Source: Pseudomonas sp. RIT288 (GTDB lineage: Bacteria; Pseudomonadota; Gammaproteobacteria; Pseudomonadales; Pseudomonadaceae). Taken from it: a stretch of DNA of 64,000 bases. Made by a program: the position numbers and the translations under genes. Position 1 is the stretch's first letter. Each line of letters begins with the position of its first letter. The DNA lies in the NCBI RefSeq assembly GCF_000631985.1, contig NZ_JFYN01000019.1, positions 1 to 64,000 on the forward strand, given 5' to 3'. The notes beneath the pieces are model-generated. The model was not told the origin of the DNA and ran no database searches. It saw only the letters and a program-made list of their open reading frames with translations. Positions 34,160 through 42,962 of the stretch are shown one piece after another.

Positions 34160-35539
34160 TCACCAAGGAAAACTTAATGTTTTTAAATTTGTATAGTTCT
34201 TGAACGCTTCTCGCACACCTTCTTTATGGCCAAGTCCGGAATCTTTAATGCCACCAAATGGTGTTAGTTCAATTCTAAAGCCAGGTACCTCCCAGACATT
34301 AACTGAACCAACATTCAACTCTTTGGAGAACTGAGTAATCCAATCCAGCCTATTGCTGCAAATCCCGGCAGATAATCCGTAAGAGGTCGCGTTGCTTATA
34401 AATATTGCTTCATCGATTGAGTTGAAAGTCAAAATCGGGGTGACTGGTCCAAAGGTCTCGCGCATGACCACTTCCATCTTGGGCGTAACATTGTCCAGAA
34501 CAGTCGGGGAATACAGCGCCCCGCAACGATTATTCCCTAGTAACAGTCGGGCCCCTCCCAACATGGCGCCGTTGACCCGCTCTTGAATATGTTGCGCAGC
34601 GGCCTCATTAATAACCGTTCCAACTTTAACGGTAGGGGAGAACGGATCACCGAACTCCCACTGTCTGGTCTTTTCAACTACAAGCTCCGTAAATTTTTTG
34701 ACAACGCTTTTTTGTACCAGCAGCCGTTTTACTGCTGTGCACCTTTGACCCGAATTAGCATAGGAACCTCTAACAGCAAGATCTGAGGCCAAGTCCAAGT
34801 CAGCATCCTCCATTACAATCAAAGGATCATTCCCACCCAACTCAAGAATGGTACGTCGATAACCCGCAGCTGCCAGGAGCCTCTTACCTGTCTCTACTCC
34901 ACCGGTGAAAGAGACTAACTTAACGCTAGGTGAATTTAGAACGATAGACGTGATTCGATCTGGATCCCCCACAATAATTTGCAACATTGGCTCTGGCAGT
35001 CCTGCGTCGTAAAGAAGTTGAGCGAAAAACAGAGCCGATAGTGGGACCTTTTCTGACGGCTTTAAAATAACTCTATTGTTGGCTGCAATGGCCGGGGCAA
35101 CTTTGTGAGCCACCTGGTTGATCGGGTGATTGAATGGGGTTATTGCAAAAATTATTCCATCCAATGGTTCTCTCATTGTCAATAATTTGCGAGATTTTCC
35201 ATGGTCGGTTACATCACATGAGTAAACCTCGCCGTCATCTCGTAAAGCCTCAATGGCTGAAAAAGTCAGTACATCAATAACTCGGCCTATTTCATAGATA
35301 GAGTCTTGTTTCGATAAGCCGCTTTCACTGGAAATTAAATCGGATGCAGAATCTATTTTTTCGGACAGTGCATGAGCCGCATGACGCAATATTTTTGAGC
35401 GGTCGGAACGAGATAGTTCGGATTTGTAATCAGAACAAATTGATAATGCACGATCTATATCATACTTTGTAGACTGTGCTAACTCACCTACTCTACTCCC
35501 GTTAAAGGGATTTCTGATAGTGATAACCTGAGGTTGCAT
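34160..35539 (-). CDS. Aldehyde dehydrogenase, probably phosphonoacetaldehyde dehydrogenase (PhnY-like)
   Basis: A 459-aa NAD(P)-dependent aldehyde dehydrogenase. Catalytic residues are in place: Asn137 (TPFNHPIN), Glu233 (LELGGNDP) and Cys267 (SGQRCTAVKR). LKPSEKVPLSA and FTGGVETGKRL form the cofactor site. Placed behind PepM and Ppd, the logical substrate is phosphonoacetaldehyde and the product phosphonoacetate, as for PhnY. The family resemblance alone does not fix the substrate. AAGGAG lies before the ATG. Confidence 0.85.
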   Translation of the reverse strand: MQPQVITIRNPFNGSRVGELAQSTKYDIDRALSICSDYKSELSRSDRSKILRHAAHALSEKIDSASDLISSESGLSKQDSIYEIGRVIDVLTFSAIEALRDDGEVYSCDVTDHGKSRKLLTMREPLDGIIFAITPFNHPINQVAHKVAPAIAANNRVILKPSEKVPLSALFFAQLLYDAGLPEPMLQIIVGDPDRITSIVLNSPSVKLVSFTGGVETGKRLLAAAGYRRTILELGGNDPLIVMEDADLDLASDLAVRGSYANSGQRCTAVKRLLVQKSVVKKFTELVVEKTRQWEFGDPFSPTVKVGTVINEAAAQHIQERVNGAMLGGARLLLGNNRCGALYSPTVLDNVTPKMEVVMRETFGPVTPILTFNSIDEAIFISNATSYGLSAGICSNRLDWITQFSKELNVGSVNVWEVPGFRIELTPFGGIKDSGLGHKEGVREAFKNYTNLKTLSFPW

Positions 35540-35569
35540 GTCATATACTCCTTGGTATTCATAGTGACG

Positions 35570-36301
35570 CTATAGCATCAACGCTATAGCGCTAAATACA
35601 AAAAATACATTTATAATTAGTGTGAAGCTTGACTCGGAAATACTTGAGATAAGTTTTTTGCCGACATAAGTTCCCAATAGTGAAACAATCAGTAATGGCA
35701 ACGACTCGAAGAGCACATTTCTGCTGATAACTCCTCCCTGTACATAGATAAAAATCTTGGGGATGTTCAATAGAAACGAGGTTGCCGCATACGTTGCAAC
35801 ATATGTCTCTTTAGTCAAACCTGCGGAGCTAAATAACGGACCCTTTACTGCGTTTCCACTCCCTACTACTCCTGAGCTAACGCCATATAAAAAGCTAAAG
35901 AGGGGGATTTGATAGGGCTTGAGTTGCGCTGGTGTAACCTCCTTAGTCTTAAGCTTAAGTAAGTCCTTTACGACATATGCAAGTATTGCAATCCCCAACA
36001 TTTTCTGAAAAAAGCTGATATTTATATAGAGAAGTAAAGCGCTTCCTGCGATAGTTCCCGGAAGTCCATAAAGCAGAATTTTCTTTGAGATATTCCAGTC
36101 GATGAATCGCCAAAAAAAACCAAGCTTTACTATGTTTTGAAACGTGAAGTAAAGTGACGCCATTGCAACGCTTTCTTTTGCAGTAAAAAAGAAAGTGAAT
36201 ATAGGGATTAGTACAAAGCTACCAACACCGAAGGCCGTTGATAAAACAGAGGAAATCAACACCAGGAGGTAAAGCGCTATCACCTTATAAACTATAATCA
36301 T
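35570..36301 (-). CDS. TauE/SafE-family membrane transporter, probable exporter
   Basis: A 243-aa protein made of about eight hydrophobic helices with the TauE/SafE layout: an N-terminal SSVLSTAFGVGSFVLIPIFT segment, repeated in the second half as GVSSGVVGSGNAVKGPLFSS. Members move anions such as sulfite, sulfoacetate and other organosulfonates. Sulfoacetate and phosphonoacetate are close in shape, so export of the phosphonate is a reasonable inference here. It lies 30 bp downstream of the P-loop gene. Confidence 0.85.
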   Translation of the reverse strand: MIIVYKVIALYLLVLISSVLSTAFGVGSFVLIPIFTFFFTAKESVAMASLYFTFQNIVKLGFFWRFIDWNISKKILLYGLPGTIAGSALLLYINISFFQKMLGIAILAYVVKDLLKLKTKEVTPAQLKPYQIPLFSFLYGVSSGVVGSGNAVKGPLFSSAGLTKETYVATYAATSFLLNIPKIFIYVQGGVISRNVLFESLPLLIVSLLGTYVGKKLISSISESSFTLIINVFFVFSAIALML

Positions 36302-36329
36302 CGCTACCCTTTGCTAGTTAGTCTTGAAC

Positions 36330-37445
36330 CTACAGCGGATTAATGCTGGCCATCACCTTTTCTACGGTAGCATCGGAGTCTTCATCTGAAAGAGGGTCAT
36401 ATGCTTCCAGTCCGAATTGAAAAAGACGCTCTTTAGTTCCTATCGGATTGCGACCTTTTGGCAGCGTTAAGTAGACTGGTTTCGAGTAATTCATTTTTTT
36501 ATACAGCTCAAGTGAACCAATTATACCTAGCACGTCGCCTGAGACTTGTACAACTCCAACTACCCGATTCATTATGCTTTGATCTTCAAATATGGCTGGT
36601 ATATTGGCCTCAATGATATCGCCTCCAAGCTCAGCTAATATGATGTCAGCACCAACAGACGCAGTATTCAAAACGTCTGATATCGCTGATATGGCTTTTT
36701 CTTTATCGGTATAGGTAGAAGACAAACCAACGCTCGGAAAATCTAGACAAAAGTCCGCTCCTGCGTCCTGCATGGCCAAAATATCTCTCAGTCGTCCCGT
36801 TCCAGTAAGCTTTGTGGCAGATACTCGAAGTCCTTTTCTTTTTAGTGCTTTAATCAAATTGGTTGTCGCCGTCGTCTTGCCTACTTCGGCTGAGGTTCCA
36901 CATATAAATAAAATTGGAGTGTCGGTCGGGGGCTTCTCGCTATATGGGCTACCACGTAGATCTCCAATATTTAAGTTGCTATGTACTCCAGGAATCCCAA
37001 GAAAACCTTCGACTTGCACTTTTAAGAATTGTTTGACTGTTCGTAAGGGGGAAACGGCTTTCCCGTAACCTAGAATTCCGCCAACTGCAAGTAGATCAAG
37101 GGTGATTGGGGCATCCGGAGAAATAGTTATTTTGTCATAAATGCCGCCGTATTCTGAAGTACTGGATTTTCTATTGCCTAACACGCCAAAGAATAGGTCT
37201 CCTTTATAGAGGGTGACATCTCGACCATTATTGTTTTCTATGTGATTTACCGCGCCGACGCTACTAATAACTTTCCCTAGAACGATGTCGCCTTCTATGC
37301 CTTCGCCGGATGTTATTAAACTTGCTTGCTGCAATACATGGGCAGGTAAATTCCTAATGTTAGACGCGATGGATTTGACGGTGACGTCCCCAAACTTTAC
37401 ATTACCAGCAATCTTATTTAATCCTGACTCTTTCAACTCGCTCAT
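36330..37445 (-). CDS. P-loop NTPase, possible ATP-dependent ligase/acyl-activating enzyme
   Basis: 371 aa from the ATG at 37445, chosen for GAGAGAG upstream; the frame is open to 37490, overlapping the decarboxylase stop. The C-terminal half has a Walker A motif (GTSAEVGKTT, 183-192) followed by ATKLTGTGRL and ILAELGGDII, an arrangement seen in dethiobiotin-synthetase/MobB-like P-loop proteins and in DUF1611 proteins. The N-terminal half (EGDIVLGKVI, YKGDLFFGVLGNRKSS) is not recognised. Dethiobiotin synthetase-type enzymes activate a carboxyl or carbamate as a mixed phosphate, so activation of phosphonoacetate for amide formation is plausible, but this is inference. Confidence 0.65.
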   Translation of the reverse strand: MSELKESGLNKIAGNVKFGDVTVKSIASNIRNLPAHVLQQASLITSGEGIEGDIVLGKVISSVGAVNHIENNNGRDVTLYKGDLFFGVLGNRKSSTSEYGGIYDKITISPDAPITLDLLAVGGILGYGKAVSPLRTVKQFLKVQVEGFLGIPGVHSNLNIGDLRGSPYSEKPPTDTPILFICGTSAEVGKTTATTNLIKALKRKGLRVSATKLTGTGRLRDILAMQDAGADFCLDFPSVGLSSTYTDKEKAISAISDVLNTASVGADIILAELGGDIIEANIPAIFEDQSIMNRVVGVVQVSGDVLGIIGSLELYKKMNYSKPVYLTLPKGRNPIGTKERLFQFGLEAYDPLSDEDSDATVEKVMASINPL

Positions 37446-37479
37446 AAATAGCTCTCTCATAGAAGTAGCGCAGCAGAAT

Positions 37480-38622
37480 TCAAAGTCCATCCAGAAAATC
37501 CATGTATCGCACTTTGTTTTCTTTTGGTGTGTCCACAGGCCTCCCTAGATTTTGACGAGATCCCGTCCTGCAACGAACTTCAATAAACGCGCTTCCTTGT
37601 GTTTCGATCGCATCAATCAAGCTCATGACTAACTCAGGTCTGGATACTACAGTTTTGGACGTTGTATACCCGCAGCTTTTGGCAATGTCGGCCATGCTTC
37701 GAGTGGCCGCCATAGTCGGTTGTCCACCGACGGAGTCATGCGCTCCATTATTAATTAGTACGTGAATGATGTTCGACATGGCTGAATTAAGTAGTCCCCC
37801 CATGTGCATGATTGCTGCGCCATCTCCATCCAGGCACGCAACTTTTATCAAAGGTTTACTTATGGATATCCCCATCGCAATTTGTGATGCATGCCCCATC
37901 CCACCCACGGTTAAAAAATCTTTTCCATGGGATTGACCCAGACTGGTCCTGAGTTCATATAGTTCTCTTGACAACATACCAGTAGTACTCACTATCGGCA
38001 TTGCCTCGGGAAGAATATCCACGCAACAAGCTACTGCCTCTTCTCGAGACATCAGTTCCGGGAGAAATGGATTCGTGTGTTCCTTCTTATCACCTCCGAA
38101 AGTTCCCTTGCGCACGACAATGGCGACAGGGCAGCCATTATTTACTGAGATCTCCAAGAGCGAGTCCAACTCGGTGGAGATATCATCAGCGTCTGATTCT
38201 GATATCACTAAGTAAGGAATGCCGAGTACGTTCAATTGAGGCAGAGTGATTTTTCCCTGCTTTACATGCTGAGGCTCGTCATGCTTTTGGGTTCCTGTAG
38301 CATCAATTTCCCCGCGCCACCCGATAATCATCAGTATAGGAATTCCGTATACCTCCGGAGCAGCAAGCGAACAGAAGGGATTGATAAGGTTTCCAATACC
38401 GGAGTTCTGCAAATAGACCAATGGGACCTTGCCGGTTGCGAGATGATGTCCAATTGCTGCACCTAATGCTGTCCCTTCATTGCAAGCGGTGACATGGTTG
38501 ATATCCAGATTTGAATTTTGAATGGCGGAACAAAAACTTTTCAGCAATGAATCAGGGACGCCCGTATAAAACTCAATACCTTTACTGAACAAAAGTGTAA
38601 GAAAATTCTTTGCGACAATCAT
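37480..38622 (-). CDS. Phosphonopyruvate decarboxylase
   Basis: A 380-aa thiamine-diphosphate enzyme. The catalytic Glu49 lies in TACNEGTALGAAIGHH, and the TPP/Mg motif runs from GDGAAIMHMGGLLNSAMSNI to INNGAHDSVGGQPT. QNSGIGNLINPFCSLA is also typical. It converts phosphonopyruvate to phosphonoacetaldehyde and CO2, the irreversible step that pulls the unfavourable mutase reaction. Length fits Fom2/Ppd. AGGA precedes the ATG; the mutase lies 53 bp upstream. Confidence 0.95.
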   Translation of the reverse strand: MIVAKNFLTLLFSKGIEFYTGVPDSLLKSFCSAIQNSNLDINHVTACNEGTALGAAIGHHLATGKVPLVYLQNSGIGNLINPFCSLAAPEVYGIPILMIIGWRGEIDATGTQKHDEPQHVKQGKITLPQLNVLGIPYLVISESDADDISTELDSLLEISVNNGCPVAIVVRKGTFGGDKKEHTNPFLPELMSREEAVACCVDILPEAMPIVSTTGMLSRELYELRTSLGQSHGKDFLTVGGMGHASQIAMGISISKPLIKVACLDGDGAAIMHMGGLLNSAMSNIIHVLINNGAHDSVGGQPTMAATRSMADIAKSCGYTTSKTVVSRPELVMSLIDAIETQGSAFIEVRCRTGSRQNLGRPVDTPKENKVRYMDFLDGL

Positions 38623-38675
38623 AAAAACGTCCTATGAGTTTAATCAGCAAAACTTGCACGTTCGAACGTCTAATA

Positions 38676-39581
38676 TCATCGTGTTCCAGGTATAAGGGAT
38701 AGAATCTCTTGAATGTCAAGGCATCTATCCTCAACCTCCAGTGTTCTGCCATATTTTAATATTTGATTGGCCACCGATAACATCGCAGGATAAGCTGCTC
38801 GGAGCATATGATTTGCGTAAATTACGACATTAAATCCATTCTCGACGAGAGTATCAAATTTTATGTCATTGAAACTTGTAGGTACGCAGACCAGTGGAAC
38901 AGATGGGTAGTGTGATCTAAATCGTTTTGCGAATTCGATAATTTCACTGGGGTCTTTCTTTCTGCTATGAATCATTACACCATCTGCGCCAGACTCTACA
39001 TAAAGCAATGCACGTTTGAGCGCATCATCGAGCCCTGCGTCCAATATGAGACTTTCGATACGAGCGATAAGCATAAAATCTGATGACAACTGAGCGTATT
39101 TTCCCAGTCTGATTTTTTCGGCAAACTCTATCGGATCCGCCTGGGTCTGCTTTACATCATTTCCGAATAGTGAGTTTTTCTTTAATCCGGTCTTATCTTC
39201 AATTATTACTGCGGATACCCCCATGCGTTCGGCCGTTGCGATGTGATAGGGCAAATGCTCGGCTTTTCCACCGGTATCACCATCAAGTATTAAAGGCTTG
39301 GTCGTCACCTCAAAAATATCAGAAACACCATTCAGTCTACTTTTAAGATCCAGTAATTCAGTATCAGGTTTTCCCCGCACTGTAGAGTCAGTCAGGGAGC
39401 TTGACCAGAAGGCATCAAATTCAACAGTAACATTGCCGTTGGTGTAGCTGGCTTTTTCAACTAACATCGCCGAAAGAGGGCTATGTGCTTCAATAACTCT
39501 TATTCCTTTTTTTTTCGAGAGGAGCTTTCTTAAAGATTGACCGCGCAATTCTGAGGTAACAGATTTCATAGGCAATTCCAT
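38676..39581 (-). CDS. Phosphoenolpyruvate phosphomutase PepM
   Basis: 301 aa from the ATG at 39581, supported by AGGTG upstream; a GTG at 39590 is possible. It makes the C-P bond by rearranging phosphoenolpyruvate to phosphonopyruvate. The signature EDKx5NS that separates PepM from isocitrate-lyase relatives is exact (EDKTGLKKNS, 128-137). The Mg-binding ILDGDTGG (about 98-105) and SSLTDST near residue 61 are present. It is the first gene of the operon and marks the cluster as a phosphonate pathway. Confidence 0.96.
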   Translation of the reverse strand: MELPMKSVTSELRGQSLRKLLSKKKGIRVIEAHSPLSAMLVEKASYTNGNVTVEFDAFWSSSLTDSTVRGKPDTELLDLKSRLNGVSDIFEVTTKPLILDGDTGGKAEHLPYHIATAERMGVSAVIIEDKTGLKKNSLFGNDVKQTQADPIEFAEKIRLGKYAQLSSDFMLIARIESLILDAGLDDALKRALLYVESGADGVMIHSRKKDPSEIIEFAKRFRSHYPSVPLVCVPTSFNDIKFDTLVENGFNVVIYANHMLRAAYPAMLSVANQILKYGRTLEVEDRCLDIQEILSLIPGTR

Positions 39582-40673
39582 TTGTAGCACCTTTTTTTGA
39601 CGGAAAGATAGTGACTATCAACGAACTATATACTTGCAGTTAGATTTTTGGATCCGATTTAAAGTTCGATATAACGATGCATCATCAAACTGAAACATTA
39701 CAATATGGCGGCTTATGATTATTGGTTATAGGTTTATTTGTAAATTGGCATAAGCACTATTTTTTCTATAAAAAACAATCATAAAGTGTGCGTCACTAAT
39801 TTGTTACATTTCCTCGAAGGGGCAAAGATGAAAAATAAGTTACATTCGATAATGAAGTTATTTTATTTTTCTTTACCGCGATGATGAGATACAGCTCGTC
39901 GCTGACATTCAGCGCAAAGCGATAAGAGTTTGGAAGCGACTTTGGGGGGGGGCATTGCGAGCAGAAGTACATGGTTTCCTTCAGTCGATAAGCATAACTC
40001 TAGGCGTCACTGAAGGAGCGGCCCATGCGGACCTTTACGGATCTCTTAGACCGAAGTACCGCGTTCACGCTTGCTGTTCGAGCGGTGGCGAACGAAAAGG
40101 CAAGCTATTGCCGCAATTGCCCTAGTGAAAACGGTTCAGATGGTGCGATTACAGAGAGTGATCTTGGTTGTAGGAACGTTATCGATATTCGAAGCCGCGT
40201 TGCAGCGCTGGCCGGATTGCAAAAACGGATTCAAGCAGGCCAGCGAAACACTGGAGCAGAAAAGCAAAATTGCTCACAAGGATATGCGTGCTGACCCGCA
40301 CGAGCTATCAACGTGCTCAAGAATGATCAACGTCGTGGATATAACGAACTGGTAGAAAAAGCCGGGGATATGGATTTTAAGGTGAAAATGCAGGGAGAAC
40401 GTTTTTCTCTGAGATCGGCGACGTATTCGCTCAATTATGTGCGGAGGTTATTCGAGATGTCTCACGCCCAGTCGAAGCTGTGCGACCAGATTTTATAACC
40501 TCGTTCGTTTGCAAACGTACTACCGGATAGGCTCGGCGTTGGTTTACCCGTTCGCTGGAGGAAAAGTTCAGCGCTACTTGAATCAGCTGACTGCTACCTA
40601 TTGGGTGTTATCGGAAGAGAGCAGCCGGAGATCGAATAACTCCATCCACTGCTGCCTGATCAAGATCGCAATG
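39582..40673. other. Operon promoter region and unrecognised island DNA
   Basis: The first 300 bp upstream of pepM are very AT-rich and should hold the operon promoter, though I cannot pick a convincing -35/-10 pair. From 40012 AAGGAG and an ATG at 40025 open an 89-codon frame whose translation looks unlike any family I know, and other frames continue it to about 40498. This is best read as eroded gene remnants. No RNA gene is recognised. Confidence 0.45.
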
Positions 40674-41009
40674 CTACCCATCAAGTGCCATAAGATGGTT
40701 TTTCGGCTGACCGTCCAGCCGGTTATTGGCCTTCGCTCGCCGGCTGAACTGCCATGGCTTTCCTAGGCGATGAGCAAGTAAGTGCACGGTCAGAAGGTAA
40801 TAGCGTGTCGATTCAGCGTGCTGCTTCACGTGGTGATTTAGAAACCATGTCAGATGCTTTCGCTGCCAGGTCCATGGGTTATCTCGGTGCCAGCGATTAT
40901 CGATTGCTGCTTGAATGGCCTTCGCTTGGCGGAGGTGACGCTGGCGCGTGGAATGCGACCCGGTCAGGACGCCTGCAAGGAATAGCTCCATATCGAATAC
41001 CTTACTCAT
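40674..41009 (-). CDS. Hypothetical recombinase-associated protein
   Basis: A 111-aa basic protein starting MSKVFDMELFLAGVLTGSHS, rich in His, Arg and Trp (RHLRQAKAIQAAIDNRWHR, NPWTWQRKHLTWFLNHH). It has no membrane segment. Its ATG overlaps the stop of a tyrosine-recombinase remnant as ATGA, so the two were one translation unit. A DNA-binding partner of that recombinase is inferred from position and charge. The recombinase is broken, so this gene is likely a relic. Confidence 0.55.
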   Translation of the reverse strand: MSKVFDMELFLAGVLTGSHSTRQRHLRQAKAIQAAIDNRWHRDNPWTWQRKHLTWFLNHHVKQHAESTRYYLLTVHLLAHRLGKPWQFSRRAKANNRLDGQPKNHLMALDG

Positions 41010-41165
41010 GCTAGGCCCCCGATGTAAGCCGAAACTACGTCTGTACGACCGTGCCCTAATTCATAGCTGATTTGTGAGCGCGCCCGCCGATCAAGGAGTG
41101 GGTCGAGCCGGCTCCAGTTACCGCCGCTGATGGGCGCAGGATGCGTGGACAAGCGGATCACTGAG
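41006..41165 (-). pseudogene. C-terminal remnant of a second tyrosine recombinase
   Basis: The minus strand, read in one frame up to the TGA at 41006, encodes GGNWSRLDPLLDRRA, then RSQISYELGHGRTDVVSAYI and a GG. LGHGR (His-x-x-Arg) and the Tyr of SAYIGG are the last two catalytic motifs of tyrosine recombinases. The rest of the gene is missing; the intact island integrase ends only 18 bp away. The family call is good even though the fragment is short. Confidence 0.75.
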
Positions 41166-41182
41166 ATATGAGGACCGAGCGC

Positions 41183-42505
41183 TTACTCGGTTGCGCCACG
41201 TTTTGCTTTTAGTCGAGTGACGTTAGCACCCGTCTGATTGGCGAATTCGCGTGGGCTGACATGCTCCTGCTGATTAGCCTCAAGGTACCGGCTCCACCAG
41301 TTCATGATCAGCCTGCGCTCCTCGATGAACTCGGCCTTGTGGATGTAAGCGGCGCGGACGTTGTTGCGCTCTTTGTGGCTCATCTGCCGTTCAATGGCTG
41401 TCTCCGACCACAATCCTGACTCGATCAGTGCGCTGCAGGCCATCGAACGAAACCCATGCCCGCAGATCTCGGTTTTGGTGTCGTACCCCATCTTCCGAAG
41501 TGCGCTGTTCACAGTGTTTTCGGACATCGGTTTCCAAGACTTGGTATCGCCTACGAACACCAAATCAAATTTTCCGGTGAGGGCGTGGATCTGCTTGAGC
41601 AGGGCGCCCGCTTGCGGCGATAAGGGTACAAGATGGATATCGCCTGCCATCTTCGTACCCCTTGTGGAAAAGGGTACGCCTTCCAACGCTGGTCGCGTGT
41701 CGGGTATTTCCCACACACCACGCTTGAGGTCGAACTCGCTCCAGCGGGCGAAGCGCAGCTCGCTGGAGCGGACAAACACGTGCAACGACAGCAAGACCGT
41801 CAGCCGGGTAAGTGCGCGGCCTTTATAGGTGTCGATCCGTTCCTGCAATTCAGGCAAGCGCGATAAGGATAAGGCGGGGCGGTGAACGACCCGCGAGGCT
41901 TTGATCGAGCCTACGAGGTCGTAAGCAGGGTTTACGGTGATAAGCCGGAGGCGCTTTGCTTCGCGCATGATGCTCTGCAGGTAGTTTTGTACCCTTAAAG
42001 CAATGTCTATCGTTCCGCGCTTCTTGATCGCTTCCAGGGGCCGCATAAGGTCGTGGGTATCTAGATCGACAATGGAGCGGGCGCCGATCAGCGGGAAGAG
42101 GTGAGTTTTGAGGCGACTCATCACTGTCTTGGAATAGTCCGGTGCCCACTTGGCTGACATTTCCGTGTGCCAGCCGAGAGCAACGCTTTCAAAGGTGCGG
42201 CCTTTGATTAGGGCTTGCGTCTTGGCTTGGTGCTTGGCTCCTATGGGATCAATGCCATCCGCCAGCATTCGCTTGACCTCCAAGCGCTTGCGGCGCGCAT
42301 CGGCGAGGCCAACGATGGGGGAGTTGCCGAACGAGGTCAGTCCTTCCCGGCCATCAGGTTTGACGTATTTGAAACGCCAGCCTTTGCGGCTATTGGGTTG
42401 GACTAGAAGGTAAAGGCCGTCGCCGTCGAAAAGCTTGTAGGCGCGGTCGGTGGGCTTGGCCGAACGGCAAGCGGCGTCGGAGAGTGGAGCAGTCGTGCGC
42501 GACAT
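41183..42505 (-). CDS. P4-type tyrosine integrase of the island
   Basis: 440 aa from the ATG at 42505 (MSRTTAPLSDAACRSAKPTD); the frame runs open to 42676 but that stretch is non-coding spacer and terminator. The N-terminal DUF4102 arm-binding domain (YKLFDGDGLYLLVQPNSRKG) is typical of P4 integrases. Catalytic residues are Arg in HVFVRSSELRFARW, His-x-x-Arg in CGHGFRSMA, His in MSHKERN and Tyr in RAAYIHK. It catalyses integration and excision at the tRNA-Asn 3' end. It is complete, so the island may still move. Confidence 0.95.
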   Translation of the reverse strand: MSRTTAPLSDAACRSAKPTDRAYKLFDGDGLYLLVQPNSRKGWRFKYVKPDGREGLTSFGNSPIVGLADARRKRLEVKRMLADGIDPIGAKHQAKTQALIKGRTFESVALGWHTEMSAKWAPDYSKTVMSRLKTHLFPLIGARSIVDLDTHDLMRPLEAIKKRGTIDIALRVQNYLQSIMREAKRLRLITVNPAYDLVGSIKASRVVHRPALSLSRLPELQERIDTYKGRALTRLTVLLSLHVFVRSSELRFARWSEFDLKRGVWEIPDTRPALEGVPFSTRGTKMAGDIHLVPLSPQAGALLKQIHALTGKFDLVFVGDTKSWKPMSENTVNSALRKMGYDTKTEICGHGFRSMACSALIESGLWSETAIERQMSHKERNNVRAAYIHKAEFIEERRLIMNWWSRYLEANQQEHVSPREFANQTGANVTRLKAKRGATE

Positions 42506-42597
42506 AAGGGTACTCCCTTTTATCGAACTGACCTGTATCCCAAACTCTTCCCTTAAAATGGCTGGTACCCACCGGAATCCGACAGAACGCCAAAACG

Positions 42598-42627
42598 AAA
42601 AAACCCGCCAGAAGGCGGGTTTTTCGG
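42598..42627. terminator. Terminator supplied by the island to tRNA-Asn
   Basis: AAAACCCGCC and GGCGGGTTTT form a hairpin with A and T runs on both sides, 41 bp past the tRNA-Asn 3' end and before the integrase start. It can end tRNA transcription in place of the stranded terminator at 30648. Confidence 0.85.
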
Positions 42628-42667
42628 GAGTTTCAGAGATTTTGAAAGCCTTCTCTGGAACCTTGTC

Positions 42668-42743
42668 TGGCTCCACAACCTGGACTCGAACCAGGGACCC
42701 AATGATTAACAGTCATTTGCTCTACCAACTGAGCTATTGCGGA
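42668..42743 (-). tRNA. tRNA-Asn (anticodon GTT)
   Basis: A 76-bp cloverleaf ending in encoded CCA. The anticodon loop reads CTGTTAATC with GTT, the T loop is GGTTCGAGTCC and the D arm AGCTCAGTTGGTAGAGC. Its last 23 bp form the island attachment site, so integration regenerated the gene. Confidence 0.97.
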
Positions 42744-42962
42744 ATTGGTGCGTATGTTACTGATTCAAAAAGAGAAGTCAAGCATTGGGTGTAAGTTTTC
42801 TGATGTCAGCAGGACGGACGGTGATTTGTCAGTGATTAGCGATTACCAGAACCGCCTCACAGGTCTACCATGGTCGCCCGGAAGTGGTCACACGCGCTGC
42901 CGGCCATTCGCCGAAAAGGTACGCGCCATGAAGCCTGCAATTCGCAACAACGAGGTGCTCGC

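Larger units (their letters stand above)
30691..42690. mobile_element. 12-kb genomic island in tRNA-Asn carrying phosphonate biosynthesis genes
   Basis: Bounded by the 23-bp direct repeats at 30691 and 42668. The tyrosine integrase gene lies next to the intact tRNA, the arrangement usual for P4-type elements. Most of the cargo (32-40 kb) is distinctly AT-rich against the GC-rich flanks. Cargo: one methyltransferase, a seven-gene phosphonate operon, remnants of a second recombinase and non-coding spacer. No conjugation or phage structural genes are present, so movement would need help or relies on the integrase alone. Confidence 0.9.

Noticed and set aside
40025..40294. 89-codon frame with a good ribosome site in the island
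   Set aside because: The translation matches nothing I know and seems to shift frame into neighbouring frames, so it is noted only as a probable remnant.
30714..42667. Prophage or conjugative element
   Set aside because: No phage structural, replication or transfer genes are visible; the integrase and attachment repeats alone support only a genomic island.
42506..42676. N-terminal extension of the integrase
   Set aside because: It runs through a terminator hairpin and into the 3' end of tRNA-Asn; the ATG at 42505 starts the typical P4-integrase N terminus.
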